A stretch of 64,000 nucleotides of DNA, taken from the NCBI RefSeq assembly GCF_003325375.1, contig NZ_CP030862.1, positions 3,971,501 through 4,035,500 of the forward strand. Direction: 5' to 3'. The first letter of the stretch is position 1. Each line of letters opens with the position of its first letter. Shown here piece by piece: positions 26,150 through 39,966 of the stretch. This DNA is from Streptomyces globosus (GTDB lineage Bacteria; Actinomycetota; Actinomycetes; Streptomycetales; Streptomycetaceae). Under the pieces are notes generated by a model. It was not told where the DNA came from. It searched no databases and saw only the letters and a list, made by a program, of their open reading frames with translations. The position numbers were made by a program, and so were the translations under genes.

Positions 26150-27175
26150 TCAGTGCGCGGCCGCGGCCTCCGGTTCGTCGGTCCAGCAGAAGGACTCGAC
26201 GAGCCAGTCGCCGTCGTCCGCCCTGGCCAGCCGGAACGTCTTGCGGCCCCAGCCGGAGAAGGCGGTGCCGGCGCGGACTCCCCACTTGGCGTACTCGCCG
26301 GTGCGGATGGCGGTGCCGCCCGCGACGAGGGTCGTCGCCCCGGCCTCCGCCTCGGTGAAGTCGGTCAGGTCCGGTCCGTTCAGCAGGGCTTCGCGGGGGG
26401 CGATGAAGGATTCCGTGTCCATCCGGTCGACGGAGCCGTCCGGGTTGACCCTCTCGATCACGGCTCCCGGCGCGAGGACGGCGCGCACGCCGTCGAGCGT
26501 GACGGGCCCACCGCCGCGGCGGGTGAACGCGGCGTAAAAGGCGGCGACGGCTGCGTCGACGGCCTGTTCGTCGGCGGACCGCGGGCGCGGGCGGCGGTGT
26601 TCGGCGGCGAGCAGCGCGAAGTGGAGGCGGTCCTGCCAGGCGCCCTTGCGGTGGGCGTCCTGCCGGGCGACGCCCTCCAGCCGCATGCCGACGCGCCGCA
26701 TCAGCGCGGCGGAGGCGGTGTTGCGGACCGTGCACACGCCGGTGACGCGGTGCCAGCCGAACGTGTCGAAGGCCAGGCCGAGGGCGGCCGTGACGGCTTC
26801 CGTCGCGATGCCCGTGCCGTGGACCCCGGGGTGGAAGACGAAGCCGATCTCGCCGGTCAGCGGTGCCCGGTCGTCGCGCCGGAGGAGCACCTCGCCGATG
26901 ACGCGGCCCTGCGCGGTCTCGACCGCGAGGCCGAGCCAGTCCCCGGGGGCCGCGAGCGCCTGGCCTGCCGCCAGCCGCTCCAGGGTCTTCCGCGTCTCCT
27001 CGCGGGTGTGCGGCTCGTGCGGCAGGTGTCGGGCTATCTCGGGCAGGGAGCGGTAGGCGTGGACGGCGTCCAGGTCGTCGGCGCGGACCGGCCGCAGCGC
27101 GAGCCGCCCGGTGCGGACGGGGTAGGCGGGCGGGGTCGGCGCGGGCGTCGGCGTACGGTCGGGCTGCTCGGTCAT
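26150..27175 (-). CDS. GNAT N-acetyltransferase fused to a SnoaL/NTF2-like domain
   Basis: 341 residues from ATG 27175 (GAGGGGAG six bases upstream; an upstream in-frame start at 27214 is less likely). Residues ~15-195 form a RimJ/RimL-type GNAT (GRLALRPVRADDLDAVHAYR, GEIGFVFHPGVHGTGIATEA, NTASAALMRRVGMRLEGVAR). Residues ~205-340 resemble a SnoaL/DUF4440-type NTF2 fold (AVAAFYAAFTRRGGG, VLAPGAVIERVNPDGSVDR, ESFCW). The acetyltransferase would modify a protein N-terminus or small amine; the second domain may bind a ligand. It is convergent with the CIS operon and unlikely to belong to it. Confidence 0.85.
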   Translation of the reverse strand: MTEQPDRTPTPAPTPPAYPVRTGRLALRPVRADDLDAVHAYRSLPEIARHLPHEPHTREETRKTLERLAAGQALAAPGDWLGLAVETAQGRVIGEVLLRRDDRAPLTGEIGFVFHPGVHGTGIATEAVTAALGLAFDTFGWHRVTGVCTVRNTASAALMRRVGMRLEGVARQDAHRKGAWQDRLHFALLAAEHRRPRPRSADEQAVDAAVAAFYAAFTRRGGGPVTLDGVRAVLAPGAVIERVNPDGSVDRMDTESFIAPREALLNGPDLTDFTEAEAGATTLVAGGTAIRTGEYAKWGVRAGTAFSGWGRKTFRLARADDGDWLVESFCWTDEPEAAAAH

Positions 27176-27253
27176 CAGGCTCCCCTCACACGGTGGTCGG
27201 GCACACTGTGCCACCCGCCTGGCTGCGGTGCGCCTGCGGGGGCAGGCGCCGGG

Positions 27254-27865
27254 TCAGACGCCGGCCGGGCCGCCGGTACCGCCGGCGGCGCGGCGGCTCG
27301 CGGCGATCAGCACGGCGAGCGCGAGCAACAGCACCGACCACAGGCCCGGCACCAGCGGCGTTGCCATGCCCTCCACTTCGGGGGCGACCCGGCGCCGCGG
27401 GTCGTAGGCCACGCGGACCTCCTCTCCTGCGGGCGCGGCGATCCTGTCGTCCTCCAGGACGTCGGGGTAGCCGCCGGGGCAGTCGAGGGTCAGCCGGTGG
27501 AGGGTCCTGGGCGGCGGGGCGCCGTCCCCGAAGGAGTCCTGCTGCGTCGAGTCGACGGCCCGGACGGTGCAGACGGCCGTCTCGGGGCGGGCCGCCGCCC
27601 GGTCGGCGGCGGTCACCGCGGCCAGCATGGCCAGGGCCAGGAGCAGGCTGCCGAAGACGCCGCGGGCCCCGCCGACCAGGACCAGGTGGGCGACGGCGAC
27701 GGCGGCCGCGAGGACGGCTCCGCCCGCGAGGGCGGGCGCCCCGGAGGGGGCGGCTTCCGCCGAGAAGCACCAGTGGGCCCACCCGTACAGGGCGGCGGGC
27801 CCGGCCGCGCAGGTGGCGACGCCCGCCCACCGCCGAGCGGAGCCGCCGCGCCGTTCCTCCGCCAT
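27254..27865 (-). CDS. Small integral membrane protein, DUF3592-like
   Basis: 203 residues starting at ATG 27865 (GGGAGGGG eight bases upstream). Four hydrophobic helices: ATCAAGPAALYGWAHWCF, LAGGAVLAAAVAVAHLVLVG, VFGSLLLALAMLAAVTAA and LVPGLWSVLLLALAVLIAAS. Between helices 3 and 4 lies a soluble ~80-residue β-rich domain (VCTVRAVDSTQQDSFGDGAP, GEEVRVAYDPRRRVAPE); the VxYDP motif is typical of DUF3592-like membrane proteins. Function unknown. It is divergent from the polyketide operon. Confidence 0.7.
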   Translation of the reverse strand: MAEERRGGSARRWAGVATCAAGPAALYGWAHWCFSAEAAPSGAPALAGGAVLAAAVAVAHLVLVGGARGVFGSLLLALAMLAAVTAADRAAARPETAVCTVRAVDSTQQDSFGDGAPPPRTLHRLTLDCPGGYPDVLEDDRIAAPAGEEVRVAYDPRRRVAPEVEGMATPLVPGLWSVLLLALAVLIAASRRAAGGTGGPAGV

Positions 27866-28036
27866 CACGACCACCCCTCCCGGGAGGACGCCGCCGCCGG
27901 GCCGCCGGTTGCCTCCGGCGGGCTTCCGCCTGCCGACCTGACAACTCCGCCGCCCATCCTGCGGCGGATCCGCCGGCCGACCGTAGGTTCTGGCCTCGGC
28001 GCTCCACGGCGGCGCGCCCGGACGAGGGGGCGACGG

Positions 28037-29848
28037 ATGATCCGACAGCAGACCGGTCCCACGGCCTTGGCCGAGGCGGACCTGGCGGCGCTCGGGAGCG
28101 CCGCGGAGCTCGTCCGCACCTCGGGCACGGTCTCCCGGATGCTCCGCACGCTGGCGCCCGCCCTCGGCGAGGCCGAGCGGGAGTCCCTCGCCGCCTGGTG
28201 CGTGCCCGCGCACGCCGCCGTCCTCGTCTTCCCCACCGCTCCCGGCCAGTTGGCGGGTGCCCTGGCCGGGATGGGACTGGCGGCCTCCGGCCCGCCGACA
28301 CCCAGCACCGTCGTACGGGACCGGCTGCGCGCCCGCTACGGCATCCGCCCGGACGCGCTGGAAGTGTCCATCGTGCGGGCCGCCGTTCCCACCGAGGACG
28401 GCGGGCTCGGCGAGGTCGAGGTGTTCTCCCTGCCCGTGCCGCCGACCGCCGGCCCCGGCCCGGGCCCCGGCTCGCCGGGCGGGTTCGGCGCGGACACCGG
28501 CGCCTGCCTCCGGCACCTGGTGCGGCGCGAGCGCGCGGAGCGCAACGAGGCGCACGTCGCGTTCCGTGTCGCAGCCGCCGACGAGGTCGTCTTCGCGGGC
28601 CTGCGGTTCCTGCTGGTGGAGCGGGCCGGGATGCGGCCCGACGGCGGCGGCTACAACCCGCACGAGGACGTCACGGTGCTGTACTTCCGCTCCGCCGCCC
28701 CCGCCGGCACGCCGTACGCGCGGCTGGAGCTGCTGATGCCGGGCCACCGCACGTCCGCGCTGGCAGCCCACCGCCTGGTCGAGCGGGACGAGCCGGGCAG
28801 GACGCTGCTGGAGCTGATGACGGGCGCCTGGCGGACCCAGGCCATCGCCGTGGCAGCCGAGTTGGGGGTCTTCGACGCACTGTCCCCCGACGCGGGCGGC
28901 CCCGCCGCCGTCGCCGACCTCGCGGCCCGCGTCGGAGCCGACCCGGACGGCCTCGACCGGCTCCTGCGCTACCTCGCCACGCTCGGGCTGCTCGCGGGAC
29001 CGTACGGGCCGGGCGCCGACACGTACGCGCCGACCGGCCTCGGCGAGCTGCTCCGCGCCGACGCGCCGCACTCGATGCGGCCGCTGGCGCTGATGTACGG
29101 CGGCCCGTTCTACGAGTCGTTCGGGCAGCTGCTGTACGCGGTGCGCACCGGCGGCGACGCCTTCGCGCACCACTTCGGCGCCCACCACTTCCCCTACTTC
29201 GCCGAGCACCCGCCGTGGGACACCGCCTTCGACCAGTCCATGCAGGCCAGTTCGCTGATGTTCGGCCCGATCCCGGCGGTCGTGGACCGGCCCGGCGTGG
29301 ACGTCGTCGTCGACGTGGCAGGCGGCAACGGCGAGCTGATGAAGCAGATCCTTGCCGCCGCTCCGCGGCTGCGGGGCGTCCTGCTGGAGCGGGAGCACGT
29401 GGTCGCCGCGGCCCGCGGCCGGCTCCGCGAGGCGGGCGTCGCCGACCGCTGCACGTTCCGGGTCGGCGACTTCACCGAGGCCGTACCCGGCGGCGGCGAC
29501 GTGTACGTGCTCTCCCGGGTCCTGCACGACTGGGACGACCGCGGCTGCGCCGACATCCTGCGGCGCTGCGCCGAGGCGATGCCCGAGGAGGCCGAACTCC
29601 TCGTCGTCGAGAGGCTCCTGCCGCCGGACGGCCAGAACTCCCTCGCCGTCGCCTGGAACCTGCACATGCTGTGCAACGTCGGCGGCCGCGAGAGGACCCT
29701 GGAGCACTACCGGCGCCTGCTCGCCGAGGCCGGGTTCGACCTCGTGGAGACCGCGCCGCTGCCGCTCGACGGCTCCCTGCTGCGGGCCCGCCGCAAGGGC
29801 GCCGCCGCCCCCGCCTTCCCCGTCCCCTCCCGTTCGGAGCTCGCGTAG
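28037..29848 (+). CDS. Class I O-methyltransferase with an unknown N-terminal domain
   Basis: 603 residues from ATG 28037 (GAGGGGGCGACGG upstream). The C-terminal ~350 residues match the hydroxyindole/small-molecule O-methyltransferase family: dimerisation helices (LLELMTGAWRTQAIAVAAEL) and SAM motif VDVVVDVAGGNGELMKQILA near 422, VLSRVLHDWDDRGCADILRR, LEHYRRLLAEAGF. The first ~250 residues are not recognised; they contain RRERAERNEAHVAFRV and GGGYNPHEDVTVLYFRS, suggesting a separate folded domain. It is the first gene of the polyketide operon and its stop TAG directly abuts the synthase ATG. Likely it methylates the polyketide or its precursor. Confidence 0.85.
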   Translation: MIRQQTGPTALAEADLAALGSAAELVRTSGTVSRMLRTLAPALGEAERESLAAWCVPAHAAVLVFPTAPGQLAGALAGMGLAASGPPTPSTVVRDRLRARYGIRPDALEVSIVRAAVPTEDGGLGEVEVFSLPVPPTAGPGPGPGSPGGFGADTGACLRHLVRRERAERNEAHVAFRVAAADEVVFAGLRFLLVERAGMRPDGGGYNPHEDVTVLYFRSAAPAGTPYARLELLMPGHRTSALAAHRLVERDEPGRTLLELMTGAWRTQAIAVAAELGVFDALSPDAGGPAAVADLAARVGADPDGLDRLLRYLATLGLLAGPYGPGADTYAPTGLGELLRADAPHSMRPLALMYGGPFYESFGQLLYAVRTGGDAFAHHFGAHHFPYFAEHPPWDTAFDQSMQASSLMFGPIPAVVDRPGVDVVVDVAGGNGELMKQILAAAPRLRGVLLEREHVVAAARGRLREAGVADRCTFRVGDFTEAVPGGGDVYVLSRVLHDWDDRGCADILRRCAEAMPEEAELLVVERLLPPDGQNSLAVAWNLHMLCNVGGRERTLEHYRRLLAEAGFDLVETAPLPLDGSLLRARRKGAAAPAFPVPSRSELA

Positions 29849-35874
<6,026 letters not shown>

Positions 35875-35878
<4 letters not shown>

Positions 35879-37641
35879 CCGACCCCGACCTGCCCAAGCT
35901 GTTCGAGGACCCGGTCTTCGACGACCGGGCCGCCGATCCGGCGCAGCCGTGGACGACGACGTACCGGCGGGTGGCCCACCTGGGCGCCCGGACCGGCTCG
36001 GCCTGGCCGCTCCTCGCCGGCGGTCCGGCGGACCGGCAGCGCCTGCGCGACCTGCTGGAGTTGACAGCCATGGCCGACCCGGCCGCCTTCCACGTGCTGT
36101 TCCTGCACCAGTGCATGGCGACCGGGGCGGCGCTCGACTTCGGCGCGGACCCCGAGGACGTCGCGGCGCTCGCCTCCGGGCGGGCCGTCGGGGCGGCGCT
36201 GATGACGGAGGTCGGCACCGGCAACAGCAGCGCCGCCGTGCGGACCGAGGCCGTGTACGACCCGGTGGCCCGCGAGTTCGTCCTGACGACGCCGGACGCG
36301 GCCGCGGCCAAGTACCCGCCGAACGTGGGGATGCCCGGACTGCCCCGGCTGGCGGTGGTCGGCGCCCGGCTGCTCGTGTCCGGCGTCGACCGCGGCACGT
36401 GCCTGTTCCTGGTGCCCCTGCACGACGGGGACGGCGCCTCGGGTGTGACCGTGACGCCGCGGCCCCGGACGTCGCTGCTGCCGCTGGACTACGCGGCCGT
36501 CCGGTTCGACGGCGTACGGGTCCCCTACCGCAGGTGGCTCGCCGACGGGGCCTCGGTCTCCGCATCGGGCGAGTTCCACGACCCGCTCGGCGACCCGCGG
36601 CTGCGGACGGCGCGCAGCGTCGGCTGGGCGCGCTTCGCCTGGGGTGCGGTGACGGCCGGACTGGCCGCGGCGGCCCGCGCGGCCGTCGCGATCGCCCTGC
36701 CGCACGCGGGCCGCCGGAACACCGTGGACCGGTGGGGTGTGGGGGCGGCGGCGCTGACGCGCCCCAACCAGCAGCGGCTGCTGTTCGGGGCGGCCGCCCG
36801 GGCGCTGGCGGCCACGGAGTTCGCGCGCGGGCTCACGGACACGGCGTGGCGGACGGCTCCGGGCGGCGGCCGCGGAGCCGGTCTGCCGCCGCGGACGATG
36901 GGCCGCCTGGCGCTGGCGAAGGCGGCGGTGGACGGGCTGGCGGACGAGGCCGTGGCCCGCTGCCGGGCTGCGTGCGGGGCTGCGGGCTTCTTCTCGGAGA
37001 ACCGGCTGGTCGACTACCAGGCGCTGACCGCGGCCTTCCACGCGGCCGGCGGGGACAACCAGTTGATCCTGCTGGACGCCGCGTGGCGGATGGCCACCGG
37101 CGACGACTACACGCCTCCTCCGGCCGGCGCGCCCGCGGCGGCGGGGGCGTCCGGCGCGGCGGCCGCCGCGGAACCGGACTGGCCGCTGCTGCTGGCGGCC
37201 CGGGAGCGCGCCCTGTACGCCCGCCTGACGTCCGCGCTGGCCGCGGCGGCGGCCGACGGGCGGGACCCGTCCGCGGCCTGGCACGAACGGACCGGCCTGG
37301 CCGAGGAGTTCGCGTACGCGCACCAGGCCCGTGTGACGGTGGAGGCGGTGGCCGCCCGCTGGCGGCGGCCCGGCCCCTCCGGCGGGGAGGGGGAACAGGC
37401 GGTCCTGCCGGACCTGTTCCGCCTGCTGGCGGTGGAGGCGGTGCTGCCGCACGCCGACTGGTACGCGGCCCGGGGCCTGCTGTCCGGTGCGGCCGCGGAG
37501 GCGCTGGACGCGGACCTCACCGCGGCGTGCCGCCGGCTGCTGCCGCACGCGGAGTCGGTGACGGGGCTGATGGAGGTGCCGGCCGCGGTGGTGCGGGGCC
37601 CGCTGGGCGGCCGGGACTACGTACGCGACCTGACGTCGTGA
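35875..37641 (+). CDS. Acyl-CoA oxidase/dehydrogenase-like flavoprotein (588 aa)
   Basis: GTG start at 35875 overlaps the PKS stop. The segments MTEVGTGNSSAAVRTEAVYD, EFVLTTPDAAAAKYPPNVGM and LPRLAVVGARLLVSGVDRGT match the middle domain of acyl-CoA oxidases more than classical acyl-CoA dehydrogenases. The C-terminal helical domains include RNTVDRWGVGAAALTRPNQQ and AAGFFSENRLVDYQALTAAF with AGGDNQLILLDAAWRM. Expected chemistry is FAD-dependent α,β-dehydrogenation of an acyl thioester. It probably either prepares the starter acid or desaturates the PKS product. It is the last gene before the operon terminator. Confidence 0.85.
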
Positions 37642-37661
37642 GGTCCGCGCCACGCCCTCAT

Positions 37662-37693
37662 CACGAAGTGCCACTACTCTTCGTGTTTATCTT
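37662..37693 (+). terminator. Intrinsic terminator after the polyketide operon
   Basis: A perfect 7-bp stem CACGAAG / CTTCGTG with a 10-base loop is followed directly by TTTATCTT. A T-tract is unusual for this GC-rich sequence, which strengthens the call. It lies 20 bases past the oxidase stop. Confidence 0.75.
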
Positions 37694-37753
37694 GCGCCAT
37701 TCCGGTTACACCAGCAGGTGACGGACAATCAGCTTCCGACGGAAGGCAGGAAC

Positions 37754-37927
37754 ATGACCCTTGTCACCGCGCTCATCCTCGTCGCGGTCCTCGGCAGCAT
37801 CGCCCTCCTCGCCCTGGCCCCGGCGGCACCCTCCGGGGACGAGACGGGCCGCGAGGAGGGCCGCAAGGACACGCCGCGGTTGAAGACCGTCCCCGGCCAG
37901 CGGAGCGCCCGCCACCACACCGGCTGA
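37754..37927 (+). CDS. Small single-pass membrane protein (57 aa)
   Basis: ATG at 37754 follows GGAAGGCAGGAA; an in-frame start at 37718 is also possible. The product starts MTLVTALILVAVLGSIALLA, a single hydrophobic helix with N-out or signal-anchor character, then a charged tail (DETGREEGRKDTPRLKTV). I do not recognise a family. It sits after the polyketide terminator and before a strong hairpin, so it is its own transcription unit. A good Shine-Dalgarno and codon bias support it, but small size keeps confidence moderate. Confidence 0.55.
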   Translation: MTLVTALILVAVLGSIALLALAPAAPSGDETGREEGRKDTPRLKTVPGQRSARHHTG

Positions 37928-37970
37928 CCGTGCCCCTCGGATGCCCGCGGGGCCGCCGCGCAAACGTGGC

Positions 37971-38003
37971 GGAGCCCGGGAGCGGACCCAGCTCCCGGGC
38001 TCC
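37971..38003. terminator. Perfect 13-bp hairpin, bidirectional terminator
   Basis: GGAGCCCGGGAGC and GCTCCCGGGCTCC flank a 7-base loop. It separates the plus-strand 57-aa gene from the minus-strand tRNA-mimic RNAs and would end transcription from both sides. Confidence 0.75.
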
Positions 38004-38023
38004 TGTGTGCCACCCAATTGCGC

Positions 38024-38161
38024 ACACCGGCGGCGTTTAAGAGTGCGGATCATTCTGAGGCCGACGTGTTCTGCCTTTGAACTACCGTGCCACGCAAGAG
38101 GCACAGGGTGGACTTGAACCACCATCCGTCAGTGATCGTCCGCACCCGGTCGATCCGGTGT
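38024..38161 (-). ncRNA. YrlA-like Y RNA / tRNA mimic, copy B
   Basis: In minus-strand order: outer strand ACACCGG (38161-38155, pairing with CCGGTGT 38030-38024); GTGCG (38145) pairing CGCAC; a GAC bulge; GATCA pairing TGATC; CTGAC (38132-38128) pairing GTCGG (38065-38061) as the 'anticodon' stem; GGAT; a perfect T-arm GGTGG-TTCAAGT-CCACC (38123-38107); CTGTGCC (38106-38100), closed by an 8-nt loop onto GGCACGG (38091-38085); then a perfect D-arm GTTC-AAAGGCA-GAAC (38082-38068). A CCTCAGAA bulge kinks the stem. T-arm before D-arm and no free 3' acceptor end are the hallmarks of YrlA Y RNAs that mimic tRNA. A circularly permuted tRNA gene is the alternative. Confidence 0.7.
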
Positions 38162-38174
38162 TCGGCGGCGAATA

Positions 38175-38306
38175 CTGAGACTGGAGCGAGAATCTGAGAT
38201 TGACGGGGCCGCCTCTGCCGGTTTGGGCCACCCCGGCACGTGGGCCGGGGGGAGGATTCGAACCTCCACATTGACACCCCGAAGTCAGTTTCGACTTCAG
38301 TTTCAG
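38175..38306 (-). ncRNA. YrlA-like Y RNA / tRNA mimic, copy A
   Basis: The same architecture as its neighbour 13 bases away, with unrelated stem sequences. A long imperfect helix pairs 38306-38285 with 38197-38175 (CTGAAACTGAAG with CTCCAGTCTCAG has only two A-C mismatches; CTGA with TCAG inside). A 4/7-nt internal loop follows, then GGGGT (38280-38276) pairs GCCCC (38209-38205). T-arm GGAGG-TTCGAAT-CCTCC lies at 38267-38251. CCCCGGC (38250-38244) and GCCGGGG (38237-38231) form a closed 7-bp acceptor-like stem over a CCACGT loop. The D-arm (GCC...GGC, loop with AA and GG conserved) is at 38228-38211. Covarying stems between A and B argue for a real RNA fold. Confidence 0.68.
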
Positions 38307-38308
38307 CC

Positions 38309-38342
38309 TGCGCTTTCGCGCACCCTCCCGCTCGAAGGAGGG
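38309..38342 (-). terminator. Two tandem hairpins after the upstream gene
   Basis: CCCTCC/GGAGGG (38323-38342, 8-base loop) and TGCGC-GAAA-GCGCA (38309-38322, GNRA tetraloop) lie between the stop of the conserved unknown gene and RNA copy A. They may terminate or process the mRNA, or form the 5' leader of the RNA transcript. Confidence 0.45.
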
Positions 38343-38353
38343 AGATCGGAAGA

Positions 38354-39085
38354 CTACCCGAACAGGTAGCCGAACACGGCGTCGCCGACGCGCTGGTCGG
38401 AGACCTCGACGCCGTTGGCCTCTTCACGGGCGAACTTGACGGCCTGCTGGAGCTTCTCGACGCGGTCGAGGAGCTCGTTCACGCGGCGGGCCGGCAGCGC
38501 TCCGGAGAACTTCACGGTCGTCCAGTAGCCGACCGGGACGTCCTCGTAGTACACCTCCACCTGGGCGGGGTGCTTGTCCGTGGCCTCCGCCTTGACGTGG
38601 TTGCGCGGCACCTTCTTGGTGCGGATGGTGCGCACCGGCTCCGTCTTCCAGGAGTCCGTCGACGGGTCGAGGGTCCAGGACTCCGAGGCGTCCAGCACGG
38701 GGAGCTTGCGGACGAAGGTGTGCAGGTCGGTGAGCTGCTTCTCGAGGAAGAGCAGGTAGGGCACGGGGACCTGGGGCAGCAGGACCCTTCCGTCGACGAC
38801 GACGTCGGCGGCGGCGGTGCGGTTGGCCCAGTCCTTCGTCGCGGTGACGTCGAACAGCCGCGTCAGCGTCGCCGCGGTGGCGCGCAGGACGTCCTCCGCC
38901 TTGACCTGGACCCGGGTGGACTCGGGCGGGAGCTGCTCGCCCTCCTCGTCCTTGGGCTGGTAGGTGCGGGATATGCCCGCGAGCAGGGCGGGCTTCTGGA
39001 CGTCGTGGTGGGCGTCGGTCAGTTCCTGGAGGGACTTGGACTTGACGCCCTTCTCCACTGCGATGATCTGGTTCAGCTTCGGCAC
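38354..39085 (-). CDS. Conserved protein of unknown function next to the tRNA-mimic RNAs (243 aa)
   Basis: The start is taken as GTG 39085 (PKLNQIIAVEKGVKSKSLQE), because I recall homologues beginning at this point and because TACGTT lies six bases upstream, fitting a leaderless transcript. Other conserved-looking blocks are KPALLAGISRTYQPKDEEGE, LTRLFDVTATKDWANRTAA, VPVPYLLFLEKQLTDLHTFV, TIRTKKVPRNHVKAEATDKH, EDVPVGYWTTVKFSGALPAR and a C-terminal helical ELLDRVEKLQQAVKFAREEA. The protein is soluble, with no signal or membrane segment. I recall this as a highly conserved actinobacterial and phage family without known function (possibly DUF7873). It is directly upstream of the RNAs and co-oriented. 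Confidence 0.75.
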   Translation of the reverse strand: MPKLNQIIAVEKGVKSKSLQELTDAHHDVQKPALLAGISRTYQPKDEEGEQLPPESTRVQVKAEDVLRATAATLTRLFDVTATKDWANRTAAADVVVDGRVLLPQVPVPYLLFLEKQLTDLHTFVRKLPVLDASESWTLDPSTDSWKTEPVRTIRTKKVPRNHVKAEATDKHPAQVEVYYEDVPVGYWTTVKFSGALPARRVNELLDRVEKLQQAVKFAREEANGVEVSDQRVGDAVFGYLFG

Positions 39086-39141
39086 ACGGGGAACGTACCA
39101 GCGGAAACCCGCCGGCCACATCATCTTTTTTTCGCCTGCCG

Positions 39142-39157
39142 GCCCGTGTCCGGGCCC
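39142..39157. terminator. Short hairpin between SGNH gene and the unknown gene
   Basis: GGCCCG-TGTC-CGGGCC, a perfect 6-bp stem at the very end of the SGNH gene. A run of seven T's (plus strand) lies nearby at 39127-39133, but on the wrong side for a canonical minus-strand terminator. Confidence 0.35.
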
Positions 39158-39966
39158 TACAGGGGGCGCAGGTCGGGGCGTTTGGGGTGGCGGCCGGTGC
39201 CGGAGGAGCGTCCGCGGACGCGGCGGGCGAGCCACGGGCCGAGGAAGGCTGCGGCCCAGCGGAGTTCGGCTGCGGCGGCACCGGCGCGGGTGGGCGGCGG
39301 CACGGGCGGCAGGGGGCGCGCCCAGGAGTCGTCGCTGCCGGGCACGCCGAGGGCGTGGGCGACGGCGGCGGCGATCCGCGCGTGTCCGAGGGGGCTCGCG
39401 TGGAGCCGGTCCGGGCTCCACAGGCGGGGGTCGGTGACCACCGGGGGGTGGGCGGTCTCGGCGACCACCACCCCGTGCCGGCGGGCCGCCTCCCGGATGC
39501 GGTCGTTCAGGGCGGTGACGCGGGGCGCGAACGGCCGGGCGAGCGGGGCGATCCGCGAGATGTCGGGGAAGGTGACGGTCGCGACGCGGGCGCCCTGCGC
39601 GGTGAGCGCCGCGAAGACCGCCTCCAGGTCTGCGGCGACCTCGTCGGCGTCGAACCGGGGCCGCAGCAGGTCGTTCATGCCGGCGACGACGGTGGCCAGG
39701 TCGGGGCGCAGGGCGAGCGCCGGGGCGAGTTGCAGGGAGCGGACGTGGCCGGCGAGACGGCCGCGGACGGCGAGGTTGGCGTACTCCAGGCCGGGGTTGT
39801 GGGGGGCGAGCAGTTCGGCGAGCCGGTCGGCCCAGCCGCGCAGCCCGGTGGTGTCGTCGCCGTCGCCGACGCCTTCGGTCTGGCTGTCGCCGAGCGCGAC
39901 GTACCGCTTGCGCGGCCAGGGGGCGGGCGGCGTCCTGTCGGCGGGGGGCGGTTCAGCGGTCGGCAC
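39157..39966 (-). CDS. SGNH/GDSL-family esterase (269 aa)
   Basis: The GTG at 39966 has GGAAAGGCAGG upstream and overlaps the end of the PadR gene. Block I VALGDSQTEG, block III VVAGMNDLLRP and block V SPDRLHASPLGH supply the Ser, Asn and Asp/His of the SGNH hydrolase fold. No signal peptide is visible, so it is likely cytoplasmic. The substrate cannot be told. It is translationally coupled to the PadR regulator, so both probably respond to the same signal, for instance an ester-type compound. Confidence 0.88.
   Translation of the reverse strand: MPTAEPPPADRTPPAPWPRKRYVALGDSQTEGVGDGDDTTGLRGWADRLAELLAPHNPGLEYANLAVRGRLAGHVRSLQLAPALALRPDLATVVAGMNDLLRPRFDADEVAADLEAVFAALTAQGARVATVTFPDISRIAPLARPFAPRVTALNDRIREAARRHGVVVAETAHPPVVTDPRLWSPDRLHASPLGHARIAAAVAHALGVPGSDDSWARPLPPVPPPTRAGAAAAELRWAAAFLGPWLARRVRGRSSGTGRHPKRPDLRPL

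Noticed and set aside
38175..38306. Ordinary tRNA or tmRNA gene suggested by GGTTCGAATCC
   Set aside because: The 5' acceptor strand and D-arm lie after, not before, the T-arm, and there is no tag-peptide reading frame; the order fits a tRNA mimic instead.
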